A stretch of 64,000 nucleotides of DNA from Streptomyces griseomycini (GTDB taxonomy: Bacteria; Actinomycetota; Actinomycetes; Streptomycetales; Streptomycetaceae): positions 62,001-126,000 of the forward strand of contig NZ_JACHJI010000006.1 of NCBI RefSeq assembly GCF_014203535.1. The letters run 5' to 3'. Every line of letters starts with the position of its first letter. Position 1 is the stretch's first letter. The notes beneath the pieces were generated by a model. The model was not told where the DNA came from, ran no database searches, and saw nothing but the letters and a program-made list of their open reading frames with translations. The position numbers and the translations under genes are program-made. Shown piece after piece: positions 32,264-41,235 of the stretch.

Positions 32264-34222
32264 TTGAGACCGTCCGCCCCCGAACCCGGCAGTGCGTCCG
32301 GGCCCCGACGCACCCGTGGCGCCGTCCGCGTCCTGGCCGCGGTGGCAGTGACCCTGCCCCTGCTGGGCGCGGCCCCCTCCCCGTCCCCGCCCGGCACCGC
32401 CCGGCTCCAGCAGGCGTTCGCCGCCGCGGCCGCCGAGTACCACGTGCCGCAGAGCGTGCTGCTGGGCGTCTCCTACCTGCAGTCCCGCTGGGACGCGCAC
32501 GCCGGTGCCCCGAGCGTGACCGGCGGCTACGGCCCCATGCACCTCACGGACGCCCGTACCGCGCTCGCCGCGGCCGGGCACCACGACGAGGGCACGGAGG
32601 ACCCCCGGGGCGACGACGCCCGCCCGCCGCTGCGCCCCGAGGCGCGCTCCCCGCGCGCCGGCGCCCTCCCGGCACGTCTGACGACGCTGCCGAGGGCGGC
32701 CCGGCTGACCGGGCTCAGCCCCGAGCGGCTGCGCGAGGACCCGGCCGCGAACGTGGCGGGCGGCGCCGCACTGCTGGCGGAGGCCCAGCGCCGGCTGGGG
32801 GAGCCGCTGAGCGGGGACCCGGCGGACTGGTACGGGGCGGTGGCCCGGTTCTCCGGCGCGGACGAGACCTCGGCGGCAGCGGCGTACGCCGACGACGTGT
32901 ACGAGGTGATCCGCACCGGCGGGGAGCGGGTCACGGACACGGGCCAGCGGGTCGCCCTCGCCGCCCGCCCGGGCCTGGCACCCGACACCTCGACGCTGGG
33001 CCGGACCGGCCCGCGCACCGCCTCCGCCGCCGGGACGGAGTGCCCGCCGACGGTGTCGTGCGAGTGGATCCCGGCGCCGTACGAGGAGTTCGGGGACGGC
33101 GACTACGGCAACCACGACCTGGGGAACCGGCCGGCCTCACAGCCGATCCGGTACATCGTCGTCCACGACACGGAGGGCGCCTGGGAGGGCGTCCTCGACA
33201 TGGTGCAGGACCCCACCTACGTGTCCTGGCAGTACAGTCTGCGCTCCACGGACGGTCACATCGCCCAGCACGTGAGGGCGAAGGACGTGGCCTGGCACGC
33301 GGGCAACTGGTATGTCAACGCCGGGTCGATCGGCCTGGAGCACGAGGGCTTCCTGGCGGAGCCCGACGCCTGGTACACCGAGGCGATGTACCGGTCCTCG
33401 GCCCGTCTGGTGAAGTACCTCGCGAAGAAGTACGGCATCCCCCTGGACCGGCAGCACGTCCTCGGCCACGACACCGTGCCCGGGCCGACCTCGGGGACCA
33501 TCCCCGGGATGCACACCGACCCCGGCCCCTACTGGGACTGGGCGCACTACTTCGAGCTGCTGGGCCGCCCCTTCGAGGCCACGGCCGGCGGACACGCCGG
33601 CATGGTGACGATCCGGCCCGACTACGCCGCCAACCGGCCGGTCTTCACGGGCTGCGGGAAGGCGGGTGAGCCGTGCGCGGCGCACGGGTCGAGCGCGGTG
33701 CGGCTGTACTCCGACCACGACGAGGGCGCTCCCCTGATCAGGGACACCGGCCTCGGCTCCGCTCCGACCACCGGGGTGAACGACCTGTCCTCGCGCGCCT
33801 CCACGGGGCAGCAGTACGCGGTCGCCGACCGCTGGGGCGACTGGACCGCCATCTGGTACCTGGGACAGAAGGCGTGGTTCCGGAACCCGAAGGAGCAGCC
33901 CACCGCGGTGCCCGCGTCGGGCCTGGTCGTGACCCCGAGGAAGGGGCTCGACTCCGTGCCCGTGTACGGGCGCGCCTACCCGGAGAAGGAGGCCTACCCG
34001 GAGGGGGTGCCCGCGCAGTCCGTGTCGCCGCTGCCGTACACGCTGCCGAAGGGGCAGAAGTACGTGACCGGGGGCAAGGTGCCCGGCGAGTACTACTACG
34101 CGGTGACCTTCGACGAGGCCTCGCACCGGGTCGTGACCGGCAAGGACCTGTACTACGAGATCCAGTTCGGGCACCGGGTCGGCTTCGTGCGGGCGGCGGA
34201 CGTGACGGTGAGGCCGGCGTAG
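32264..34222 (+). CDS. Secreted N-acetylmuramoyl-L-alanine amidase (Amidase_2)
   Basis: 652 residues from TTG 32264 behind CCAGGAGG. Signal peptide about 1-40. About 45-235 resembles a lytic-transglycosylase-like helical domain (PQSVLLGVSYLQSRWDAHAG) without a fully clear catalytic set. The amidase_2 domain is about 285-430: RYIVVHDTEG (zinc His), AWHAGNWYVN, SIGLEHEG and HVLGHDTVPGPT. A C-terminal SH3-like part (about 460-650) has GQKAWFRNP and VGFVRAADVTV. It cleaves the amide between muramic acid and stem peptide. A terminator hairpin separates it from the next convergent gene. Confidence 0.9.
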   Translation: MRPSAPEPGSASGPRRTRGAVRVLAAVAVTLPLLGAAPSPSPPGTARLQQAFAAAAAEYHVPQSVLLGVSYLQSRWDAHAGAPSVTGGYGPMHLTDARTALAAAGHHDEGTEDPRGDDARPPLRPEARSPRAGALPARLTTLPRAARLTGLSPERLREDPAANVAGGAALLAEAQRRLGEPLSGDPADWYGAVARFSGADETSAAAAYADDVYEVIRTGGERVTDTGQRVALAARPGLAPDTSTLGRTGPRTASAAGTECPPTVSCEWIPAPYEEFGDGDYGNHDLGNRPASQPIRYIVVHDTEGAWEGVLDMVQDPTYVSWQYSLRSTDGHIAQHVRAKDVAWHAGNWYVNAGSIGLEHEGFLAEPDAWYTEAMYRSSARLVKYLAKKYGIPLDRQHVLGHDTVPGPTSGTIPGMHTDPGPYWDWAHYFELLGRPFEATAGGHAGMVTIRPDYAANRPVFTGCGKAGEPCAAHGSSAVRLYSDHDEGAPLIRDTGLGSAPTTGVNDLSSRASTGQQYAVADRWGDWTAIWYLGQKAWFRNPKEQPTAVPASGLVVTPRKGLDSVPVYGRAYPEKEAYPEGVPAQSVSPLPYTLPKGQKYVTGGKVPGEYYYAVTFDEASHRVVTGKDLYYEIQFGHRVGFVRAADVTVRPA

Positions 34223-34240
34223 GGGCGGCCGCATCGGGCG

Positions 34241-34279
34241 GAGGGGCCGGGGCCGGCCGTGCGCCGGGCCCGGCCCCTC
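34241..34279. terminator. Bidirectional hairpin terminator
   Basis: gaggggccggg (34241-34251) pairs with cccggcccctc (34269-34279). It lies between the ends of two convergent genes. Confidence 0.65.
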
Positions 34280-34293
34280 GCACGCGGTCGGGG

Positions 34294-34791
34294 TCAGCCC
34301 TGCTGGAACAGTTCCGCGGGCAGCGGCTTGAGGAGGGCGTACAGGTCGTCGGTGATCGGGCGGTCCCAGGCGGCGATGGTGACCAGGACGTTGTCGCTGC
34401 GGTCGAACTGCACGCAGGAGATCCGGCCCTCGGAGAGCTTGACGCGGCGCACGATCAGCAGGTTGTCGCCCTGCATCACCGGCACGTCCTCGGTGCCGAC
34501 GACGGTGACCTCCTCGTCGTTCTCCAGCGCCAGCAGCAGCTGCCCGACCTCGAAGGGCACCTCGCCCTCGGGGACGTCCCGGGCCGGGGAGCCCTCCGGC
34601 AGGTTGCCGATGATCATCGCGGGGCCGCGGCCGCCGAACAGGTCGTAACGCAGGAAGACGCCCTGGCAGCTGCCGTCGGGGGCGGGCAGCAGCCCGGCGC
34701 CCAGGTTGCCGGGCCAGTCGCCCGGGTCCATGGCCAGTACGTCGAAGTCGGGCCCGGCGGGGGTGGCGCTGCGGCGGCGGAGGAACGACAT
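34294..34791 (-). CDS. Conserved hypothetical protein
   Basis: 165 residues, cytosolic, acidic. The start MSFLRRRSATPAGPDFDVLAMD and the ordered middle (EVPFEVGQLLLALENDEEVT, GRISCVQFDRSDNVLVTIA) suggest a single folded domain; I recall similar uncharacterised proteins across Streptomyces. No catalytic motif, signal or membrane helix is visible. It is followed in the same direction only by the terminator. Confidence 0.7.
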   Translation of the reverse strand: MSFLRRRSATPAGPDFDVLAMDPGDWPGNLGAGLLPAPDGSCQGVFLRYDLFGGRGPAMIIGNLPEGSPARDVPEGEVPFEVGQLLLALENDEEVTVVGTEDVPVMQGDNLLIVRRVKLSEGRISCVQFDRSDNVLVTIAAWDRPITDDLYALLKPLPAELFQQG

Positions 34792-34858
34792 GCCGCCATG
34801 GTACGTGCCCGGGCCCGCGAACGGAGGGACGGGCGGACGGCAGTCGGTGCCGTCGCCG

Positions 34859-35458
34859 TCACGCGGTCCGCCGGTGCCGTTCGTGGTGGCGGGCCACCCG
34901 GGCGCGGTTGCCGCAGGACGGTTTGCACCACTCCTGACGGGGGTGTTCCTTCAGGAAGTACCGCACGCAGCGCGGCGCGTGGCAGGCGCGCAGCCGCTGC
35001 CGGTCGGGGCTCGCGAGGAAGCCGATCGCGGCCTGCGCCAGGACGGCGGTCAGGTCGTCCCCGTCCCCGACGGGACACCGGTGCGCGACGGGCCCGGCTC
35101 CCTCGGCCCACCGCAGGACCGGCACGGTGGGGGTGCGGGCGGCCGCCTCGTTCAGGCGCCGCAGGGCCTCGGGCACGGGCAGCAGCCGGGCCGCGTCCGC
35201 GGGGCTCGGCTCGTCCGGGCGCACGGCCCGGGCGAAGAGGGCGCGGACGGCGGCGCGCAGCTCACGGACGGCGGCGAGGCCCTCGGCGTCGGCGGTGAAG
35301 CGGTCCGCGCCGGGCACCGCGTCGGGGTGGGCGTGCACCCAGGCGGTGAGGCCGGCGGGGTCGGCCAGGTCGTCGGCGACCCCGCCGGCGCCGTCGTGCC
35401 GGACGGTCAGGGCGAGGTCCAGGGTGAGCCGGGCGTCCCTGCTGATCGAATCCCGCAT
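34859..35458 (-). CDS. CGNR zinc-finger (ABATE-domain) putative regulator
   Basis: 199 residues. An ABATE-type N-terminal domain (about 1-145) is followed by a C-terminal CGNR zinc finger: C in RACHAPRC, KEHPRQEWC and the signature CGNRARVARHHERH, giving a four-Cys treble-clef-like site. Such proteins are presumed transcriptional regulators, with the basic C-terminus contacting DNA. ATG 35458 is the natural start. No obvious target gene is adjacent. Confidence 0.88.
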   Translation of the reverse strand: MRDSISRDARLTLDLALTVRHDGAGGVADDLADPAGLTAWVHAHPDAVPGADRFTADAEGLAAVRELRAAVRALFARAVRPDEPSPADAARLLPVPEALRRLNEAAARTPTVPVLRWAEGAGPVAHRCPVGDGDDLTAVLAQAAIGFLASPDRQRLRACHAPRCVRYFLKEHPRQEWCKPSCGNRARVARHHERHRRTA

Positions 35459-35580
35459 GGGCCGATGATAGGCGCGCCGGAAGCCGCCGGGGCCGGTCGC
35501 GGGCCTCCCGGCGCGGACCTCCCGTCGTCCGTCCGGAGGGACGCCGCGCACGGGATGTGCGGGCGCGTCCGGCTCGGGCC

Positions 35581-36483
35581 CTACTCCTCCGGTGGGGCCG
35601 GCGGGACCACCGCGACCGGGCTCTGGGCGTGCAGCAGGACGGCCTGGGTGACGGAGCCCATCATGCGGGCCGGCGCCAGCAGGCGGCGGCGGTGCCGGCC
35701 CACGACGACCAGCGCCGCGTCCCGGGAGGCCTCGACCAGGTGACCGGCCGCGTCGCCGGGCAGCACCCGTGTCTCGGCGGTGACCCCGGGGTGCCGTTCG
35801 CGGTGCGGGGCGAGGAAGCCGTCCGCGAGGACGCGCGTCTCGTGCTCGACGGCGCCCTGGTCGATCCCCGGCGGAGGCAGCTCCCCCGGCAGCAACCAGG
35901 TCTGCAGGGGCCAGGGGTAGGCGGCGACGATCCGGAGCCGGGCGCCGCGCAGGGCGGCCTCGGCGAAGGCGAAGGCGAGCGTGGCCTCGTCGGGACTGTC
36001 GGCGTTCAGGCCGGCCACCACCAGCCGGCCCGGCTCGGCCGGCGGCTCGCCGTCGGCGCCGCGCCCGGGCCGGGGCACCACGACGACGGGGCACTCGGCG
36101 TCGCGGGCCGCTGCCAGGGAGTTCGAGCCGAGCAGCAGGCTGGCGAAGCCGCCGCGGCCCCGGGAACCGAGCACCAGCAGCCGGGCCGTGGTCCCCAGTT
36201 CGGGCAGCACGGCGCCGGGCGCGCCCACCAGGGCTGCGTACTCGACGGCCGGGAGCCCGGAGTGCCCCTTCAGACGGGCGCGGACCTGGTCGAGGACCGG
36301 ATCGTCGTCCGGGTCGGGCGGAACGGCGGCCAGGACCTCGGGCTGCGTCCAGGGGGCGTACTGACGTACGTGCACGATCCGCAGCGGGGCTCCGCGCCGA
36401 CGGGCGGCGTCGAGGGCCCACTCCAGGGCGCGCAGGCTGTCGTCCGAACCGTCGACCGCCGCGACGACCGGCTGGGTGTCCAT
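35581..36483 (-). CDS. Two-domain universal stress protein
   Basis: 300 residues, two Usp domains (about 5-145 and 155-295). Both keep the ATP-binding pattern: VVAAVDGSDDSLRAL at the start, VLGSRGRGGFASLLLGSNS in domain 1 and VVVGRHRRRLLAPARMMGS in domain 2. ATG 36483, behind GGAG/GAGGAG, is preferred to an ATG at 36591. Usp tandem proteins are dormancy and stress factors in actinomycetes. No SigB-type promoter is seen upstream. Confidence 0.92.
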   Translation of the reverse strand: MDTQPVVAAVDGSDDSLRALEWALDAARRRGAPLRIVHVRQYAPWTQPEVLAAVPPDPDDDPVLDQVRARLKGHSGLPAVEYAALVGAPGAVLPELGTTARLLVLGSRGRGGFASLLLGSNSLAAARDAECPVVVVPRPGRGADGEPPAEPGRLVVAGLNADSPDEATLAFAFAEAALRGARLRIVAAYPWPLQTWLLPGELPPPGIDQGAVEHETRVLADGFLAPHRERHPGVTAETRVLPGDAAGHLVEASRDAALVVVGRHRRRLLAPARMMGSVTQAVLLHAQSPVAVVPPAPPEE

Positions 36484-36655
36484 GTCTCCTCGCCTCCGGT
36501 GTACGGCCTCCGCCTTCCCGGACCAGTCTGGCCCAGGTGAGGACCGGGAAAGGCGCTTCCGGTCGCCTGTCCGGAAAAACGCGGGGGACACGTCCCGGAA
36601 CGGTGACGGTTCCGGCGGGGCGGCCGGCGGGGGCCCGGGCTCCCGCGGGCCCGGT

Positions 36656-36898
36656 TCACGTCAGGTCGAACTCCCCCTCCCGGGCTCCCGACACGAACGC
36701 GCCCCACTCGGCGGGGGTGAAGATCAGGGAAGGGCTCTCCGGGCGGCCGCTGTTGCGCATCGCGATGAAGCCCTCCACGAAGGCGATCTGGACATCGCCC
36801 AGTCCGCGGCTGCTGGACTGCCACTGCGCGTTGCTGAGGTCCAGGTCCGGCTTGTCCCAGCCCATGAGCGGGCGCTGCTGGGTGGTGCTCTCGGCCAC
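36656..36898 (-). CDS. DUF397 protein
   Basis: 80 residues. WQSSSRGLGDVQIAFVEGFI and the later FTPAEWGAFVSGAREGEFD are the DUF397 hallmarks. These small proteins usually follow an XRE-family (BldB/WhiJ-type) regulator gene and modulate it. Here no XRE partner is adjacent, so it is an orphan. It ends divergently about 170 bases from the universal stress gene. Confidence 0.9.
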   Translation of the reverse strand: MAESTTQQRPLMGWDKPDLDLSNAQWQSSSRGLGDVQIAFVEGFIAMRNSGRPESPSLIFTPAEWGAFVSGAREGEFDLT

Positions 36899-37096
36899 GT
36901 CCGTGCTCCTCCCGATTCCGTCGTCCGCGGGCCAGCCTAGCGAGCGGTCCCTGCCCCCGACAGGCCGCGCGGGAAGTACCTTTCCACGGCGGTGTCCGTT
37001 GAACCCGGAGCGCCCCGCGGACGTACTGGTGGGGGCAGGCCCGCCCGCCGGGCCTCGTCGTCATGCCATCGCAGGACCGCACGGAAGGACCTCCGG

Positions 37097-38911
37097 GTGT
37101 CGCTCTTCACTCGCTCCCGCCGACTGTCGGACACCACCGGGGACGGAGCGGACGAGGAGGGCACCGCGCCCGCTCCCGCGCCCGGGGAAGCGGACGGGGC
37201 CGCGGCGGCCTCCGGCGCCGCGCCGGTCGCCGCGCGCCCGGGCTGGTTCGGCTGGCGGCGCCGCCTGCCCCGTACGGCACGCGGCGTCACCGTGGGGACG
37301 ACCGTCCTCGCCGGGGCACTGGTGCTGTTCGCGCTCCTCGCGCCGAACCGCGTGGAACGGCTCACGGTCGACGCGTTCCTCCGTCTCCCCGCCGAGGGGA
37401 TCCTGCTCGCGACCCTGCTGCTCGCGCTGCCCCCGAGGCCACGGCGGATCGCGGCGGCGGTCTCGGGCGTCCTGCTCGGTCTGCTCACCGTCCTGAAGTT
37501 CGTGGACATGGGCTTCCACCAGGTGCTGGCCCGGCCCTTCGACCTGGTGCTCGACTGGATCCTGCTCGACGACGCGGCGGATTTCGTCCGGGAGTCGTTC
37601 GGCCGGGGCGGTCAGGTGCTCGCCGTGGCCGGGGTGATCGTCCTGTTCGTCGCCCTGCTCGTGCTCATGACGCTGGCGACGGTGCGGCTGACCGACCTGA
37701 TGACCCGTCACCGCCCCGTCGCCGTCCGGACCACGCTGGTCCTGGGCGTCGCGTGGATCACCTGCGTCACCCTGGGCGTGCAGATCACCAGTGTCCCGGT
37801 CGCCACCAGGGGAACCGCGGAGATGCTGGGCAACCGTGTGGAGCAGGTGCGCGCGGGCCTGCGCGACGCGCGGGTCTTCGAGGAACAGGCCTCCGTCGAC
37901 GCCTTCGCGAAGACGCCGCCCGACCGGCTGCTCACCGGTCTGCGCGGCAAGGACGTCCTGTTCACCTTCATCGAGAGCTACGGCCGGGTGGCGATCGACG
38001 ACCCGGCGATGGCGGAGCCGATCGGCGCGGTCCTCGCGGAGGGCGCCGGCAGGCTGGAGTCCGCCGGCTTCGCCTCACGCAGCGGCTGGCTCACCTCGCC
38101 GGTGACGGGCGCCGGCAGCTGGCTCGCCCACTCGACCTTCCTGTCCGGTCTGTGGATCAAGAACCAGCAGCGCTACCGCAGTCTGACCACCAGCGACCGC
38201 ATGACCCTCACCAGGTACTTCCGCAAGACCGGTGACTGGCGCACCGTCGGCATCGTGCCCGGGGTGCGCCGGGCCTGGCCGGAGGGCGAGTTCTTCGGGC
38301 TGGACCACGTCTACGACTCCGAGCGGCTCGGCTACCACGGCCCGTACTTCAGCTGGACCCCCGTGCCCGACCAGTTCAGCCTGGAGGCCTTCGAACGGCT
38401 GGAGCACGGGAAGAAGGACCGCGAGCCGATCATGGCGGAGATCATCCTGGCCTCCAGTCACAGCCCGTGGTCCCCCATCGCCCGCGTGATCGACTGGGAC
38501 GACCTCGGAGACGGCTCGGTGTTCCACGGGATCAAGAAGGAGGGCACGGACCCGAAGGAGGTCTGGAAGGACCCGGAGAGGGTGCGCACCGAGTACCGGC
38601 GGGCCATCGAGTACTCGCTGCGGAGCCTGACCGAGTGGGTCGAGCGGTACGGCGACGAGGACACGGTCCTGGTCTTCCTCGGCGATCACCAGCCGGTGCC
38701 CACCGTCACCGGCGGGAGCACCGACAAGGACGTGCCGGTCACCATCGTCGCCAAGGATCCGGAGGTGCTGGACCGGGTGGCCGACTGGGGCTGGACCGAC
38801 GGTCTCGAGCCGGCTCCGGACGCTCCGCGCTGGGGCATGGACGAGTTCCGTGACCGCTTCATGACGGCGTACGGACCGCGGGGCGGGGAGGCCGCTGCGC
38901 CGGCCGCGTGA
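37097..38911 (+). CDS. Sulfatase/LTA-synthase-like membrane enzyme
   Basis: 604 residues from GTG 37097 (GGAAGGA upstream). Pro/Ala-rich N-terminus, then about five membrane segments (about 65-230), followed by an extracytoplasmic alkaline-phosphatase-superfamily domain. DVLFTFIESYGR is the position of the first metal-binding acidic pair, TGAGSWLAHSTFLSG the nucleophile Ser/Thr region and VLVFLGDHQPVP the late Asp-His metal pair. This layout is that of lipoteichoic-acid synthase or phosphoethanolamine/sulfate transferases. Streptomyces lacks classical LTA synthase, so the transferred group is uncertain. Overlaps the next gene by 53 bases at the 3' end. Confidence 0.82.
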   Translation: MSLFTRSRRLSDTTGDGADEEGTAPAPAPGEADGAAAASGAAPVAARPGWFGWRRRLPRTARGVTVGTTVLAGALVLFALLAPNRVERLTVDAFLRLPAEGILLATLLLALPPRPRRIAAAVSGVLLGLLTVLKFVDMGFHQVLARPFDLVLDWILLDDAADFVRESFGRGGQVLAVAGVIVLFVALLVLMTLATVRLTDLMTRHRPVAVRTTLVLGVAWITCVTLGVQITSVPVATRGTAEMLGNRVEQVRAGLRDARVFEEQASVDAFAKTPPDRLLTGLRGKDVLFTFIESYGRVAIDDPAMAEPIGAVLAEGAGRLESAGFASRSGWLTSPVTGAGSWLAHSTFLSGLWIKNQQRYRSLTTSDRMTLTRYFRKTGDWRTVGIVPGVRRAWPEGEFFGLDHVYDSERLGYHGPYFSWTPVPDQFSLEAFERLEHGKKDREPIMAEIILASSHSPWSPIARVIDWDDLGDGSVFHGIKKEGTDPKEVWKDPERVRTEYRRAIEYSLRSLTEWVERYGDEDTVLVFLGDHQPVPTVTGGSTDKDVPVTIVAKDPEVLDRVADWGWTDGLEPAPDAPRWGMDEFRDRFMTAYGPRGGEAAAPAA

Positions 38912-39737
38912 GGAACTCCCCGACGCGCCCCGCGAACCACTCCGGGTCGTCCAGCCACGGGTAGTGCCCGGCACCCGGCTGCACCGCGAGCTCGGCCGCC
39001 GGAAACGCGTCCGCGGCGCGGCGGGCGAGATCCGGGGCGGGTCCGCCGTCGAGCTCACCGGCGAGGACCAGCACCGGGGCCGTGAGCCGGGCCAGTGCGG
39101 CGCGGGTCGCGGGAGGGTCGTAGGCGCCGGTGGAGCCGTAGAGGTCGCAGGCCTCCTCGTTGACCTGCTCCTCCTCGCCCGCCGCGTGGGCGCGGGCGGT
39201 GTCGTCCCAGCGGCCGTAGAAGAACGGCAGGAAGACGTCGTCGAAGTCCCCGGAGCCGGCCAGCCAGGCCTCGTAGGCGGGGAACGCCGCGGGGAACCAC
39301 GGCTCGTCCCGCCGCAGCCGGGCCGCCGTGAGCCGGTGCCCGGCCGTCGCCGGCATGCCGAGCGCCCACGGGGTGGCCGTGATCAGCGCCAGCCGTCCCA
39401 CGCGCTCGGGATGCCGGGCCGCGTACAGCACGGCGAGGCTTCCGCCCGCCGAGTGGGCCAGCAGGTCCGTCCGGTCCAGGCCCAGGTGGACGCGGAGCGC
39501 CTCGACGTCGTCGACGAGCCGGTCGCAGCGGTACGTCGCCGGGTCCGCCGGCACCGCCGACTCCCCCGTACCGCGCAGGTCGAGCAGGACCAGCCGGCGG
39601 TGGGCGTCCAGCCCGCCGAGGCCGCCGAGGTAGGCACTGGCCCGCATGGGGCCTCCGGGCAGGACGACAAGGGGCTCGCCCTCACCCCGTACGTGGTACG
39701 CGAGACGGGTCCCGTCCCCGGCGGTGAAGATCGGCAT
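38859..39737 (-). CDS. Alpha/beta hydrolase, proline iminopeptidase-like
   Basis: 292 residues. LPGGPMRASAYL stands in the oxyanion HGGPG position, the nucleophile elbow is AHSAGGSLAVLYAARHPERV, the acid lies near LAGELDGGPAPD and the His in PGAGHYPWLDDPEWF. ATG 39737 is followed by the family-typical N-terminus MPIFTAGDGTRLAYHV. Cytosolic. The stop lies inside the convergent sulfatase gene, so the two 3' ends overlap by 53 bases. Confidence 0.87.
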   Translation of the reverse strand: MPIFTAGDGTRLAYHVRGEGEPLVVLPGGPMRASAYLGGLGGLDAHRRLVLLDLRGTGESAVPADPATYRCDRLVDDVEALRVHLGLDRTDLLAHSAGGSLAVLYAARHPERVGRLALITATPWALGMPATAGHRLTAARLRRDEPWFPAAFPAYEAWLAGSGDFDDVFLPFFYGRWDDTARAHAAGEEEQVNEEACDLYGSTGAYDPPATRAALARLTAPVLVLAGELDGGPAPDLARRAADAFPAAELAVQPGAGHYPWLDDPEWFAGRVGEFLTRPAQRPPRPAVRTPS

Positions 39738-39871
39738 GCCGTCGATCCTCGTGCCCGGCGGCGCCGGCGCGCAACGGGTTTCGCCGAGGGGCGCCCGTTC
39801 CGGCGCGGGAAAAGTGCGGGCGGGGCTCTTGCCCCGGGGGGCGGTGGCCTGACTTACTGATCCAGGAAGAT

Positions 39872-39889
39872 CGACCGAATGATCGGTCG
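39872..39889. promoter_or_regulatory. PaaR-like operator upstream of paaK
   Basis: cgaccga-atga-tcggtcg: 7-bp arms and a 4-base centre, 36 bases before the paaK start. The core ACCG-N6-CGGT has the spacing I recall for actinobacterial PaaR (TetR-type phenylacetate repressor) sites. Confidence 0.5.
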
Positions 39890-39924
39890 CCCGGATTGGT
39901 GCGATTGGTGGGAGGAAGGTCCTG

Positions 39925-41217
39925 ATGACGGAGGCGGCGGACCTGCTGGACCCGGCGGAACGGCTCGGCCTCGAGGCGCTGCGGGCGCTCCAGCTCGAGC
40001 GGCTGCGGAGCTCGCTGCGGCACGCGTACGACAACGTGCCGTTCTACCGCGAGTCCTTCGACGAGGCGGGCGTCCACCCCGACGACTGCCGCTCGCTGTC
40101 CGATCTGGCCCGCTTCCCGTTCACCACCAAGGCGGACCTGCGGGAGAACTACCCGTACGGGATGTTCGCCGTGCCCCGCGACCGCATCCGCCGCGTCCAC
40201 GCCTCCAGCGGCACCACCGGGCGCCCCACGGTCGTCGGCTACACGGAGGGCGATCTGTCGTTGTGGGCGGACCTGGTGGCCCGCTCCATCCGCGCGGCGG
40301 GCGGCCGGCCCGGGGACGTGGCCCACGTGGCGTACGGCTACGGCCTGTTCACCGGCGGTCTGGGCGCCCACTACGGCGCCGAACGGCTCGGCTGCACGGT
40401 GATCCCCGCGTCCGGCGGGATGACGTCCCGCCAGGTGACGCTGATCCAGGACCTGAAGCCCTCGATCATCATGGTGACGCCGTCCTACATGCTCACGCTG
40501 CTCGACGAGTTCGAGCGGCAGGGCGTCGACCCGCGCGGGACCTCCCTGCGCGTGGGGATCTTCGGCGCGGAGCCGTGGACGGAGCGGATGCGGCAGGAGA
40601 TCGAGGAGCGGTTCGCGATCGACGCGGTCGACATATACGGGCTGTCGGAGGTGATCGGGCCCGGCGTCGCGCAGGAGTGCGCGGAGACCAAGGACGGCCT
40701 GCACATCTGGGAGGACCACTTCTTCCCGGAGGTCGTCGATCCGGTCACCGGCGAGGTCCTCCCGGAGGGCGAGCGGGGTGAGCTCGTCTTCACCTCGCTC
40801 ACCAAGGAGGCGATGCCGGTCGTCCGGTACCGGACGCGGGACCTGACCCGGCTGCTGCCGGGCACCGCGCGGGTGTTCCGGCGGATGGAGAAGATCACCG
40901 GCCGCAGCGACGACATGGTGATCCTGCGCGGGGTGAACCTCTTCCCCACGCAGATCGAGGAGATCGTGCTGCGCACGCCGGGCGTCGCACCGCACTTCCA
41001 GCTCCGGCTCACCCGGGAGGGCCGGCTGGACCGCCTCACCGTCCGCGCGGAGGCCCGGCCCGACGCGGACGCCGCGGCGCGGGAGACGGCCGCACGGTCC
41101 ATCGGGGCGGCCGTGAAGGACGGCATCGGGGTGTCGGCCGAAGTGGAGATCGTCGATCCGGAGACGCTGGAGCGGTCGGTGGGCAAGATCCGGCGGATCG
41201 TGGATCTGCGCGGGTAG
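39925..41217 (+). CDS. paaK: Phenylacetate-CoA ligase
   Basis: 430 residues, the standard PaaK length. AMP-forming motifs: SSGTTGRPTV (P-loop), VDIYGLSEVIGPG, YRTRDLTRLLPG and RSDDMVILRGVNLFPTQIEE; C-terminal VGKIRRIVDLR carries the second-half Lys region. It activates phenylacetate to phenylacetyl-CoA, the first step of the aerobic phenylacetate pathway. GGGAGGAAGG precedes the ATG. The rest of the pathway (paaABCDE and others) is not in the window, so paaK stands alone here, next to a second acyl-CoA ligase gene and a TetR gene. Confidence 0.93.
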   Translation: MTEAADLLDPAERLGLEALRALQLERLRSSLRHAYDNVPFYRESFDEAGVHPDDCRSLSDLARFPFTTKADLRENYPYGMFAVPRDRIRRVHASSGTTGRPTVVGYTEGDLSLWADLVARSIRAAGGRPGDVAHVAYGYGLFTGGLGAHYGAERLGCTVIPASGGMTSRQVTLIQDLKPSIIMVTPSYMLTLLDEFERQGVDPRGTSLRVGIFGAEPWTERMRQEIEERFAIDAVDIYGLSEVIGPGVAQECAETKDGLHIWEDHFFPEVVDPVTGEVLPEGERGELVFTSLTKEAMPVVRYRTRDLTRLLPGTARVFRRMEKITGRSDDMVILRGVNLFPTQIEEIVLRTPGVAPHFQLRLTREGRLDRLTVRAEARPDADAAARETAARSIGAAVKDGIGVSAEVEIVDPETLERSVGKIRRIVDLRG

Positions 41218-41235
41218 GGCCCGCGGCCCGCCCGG

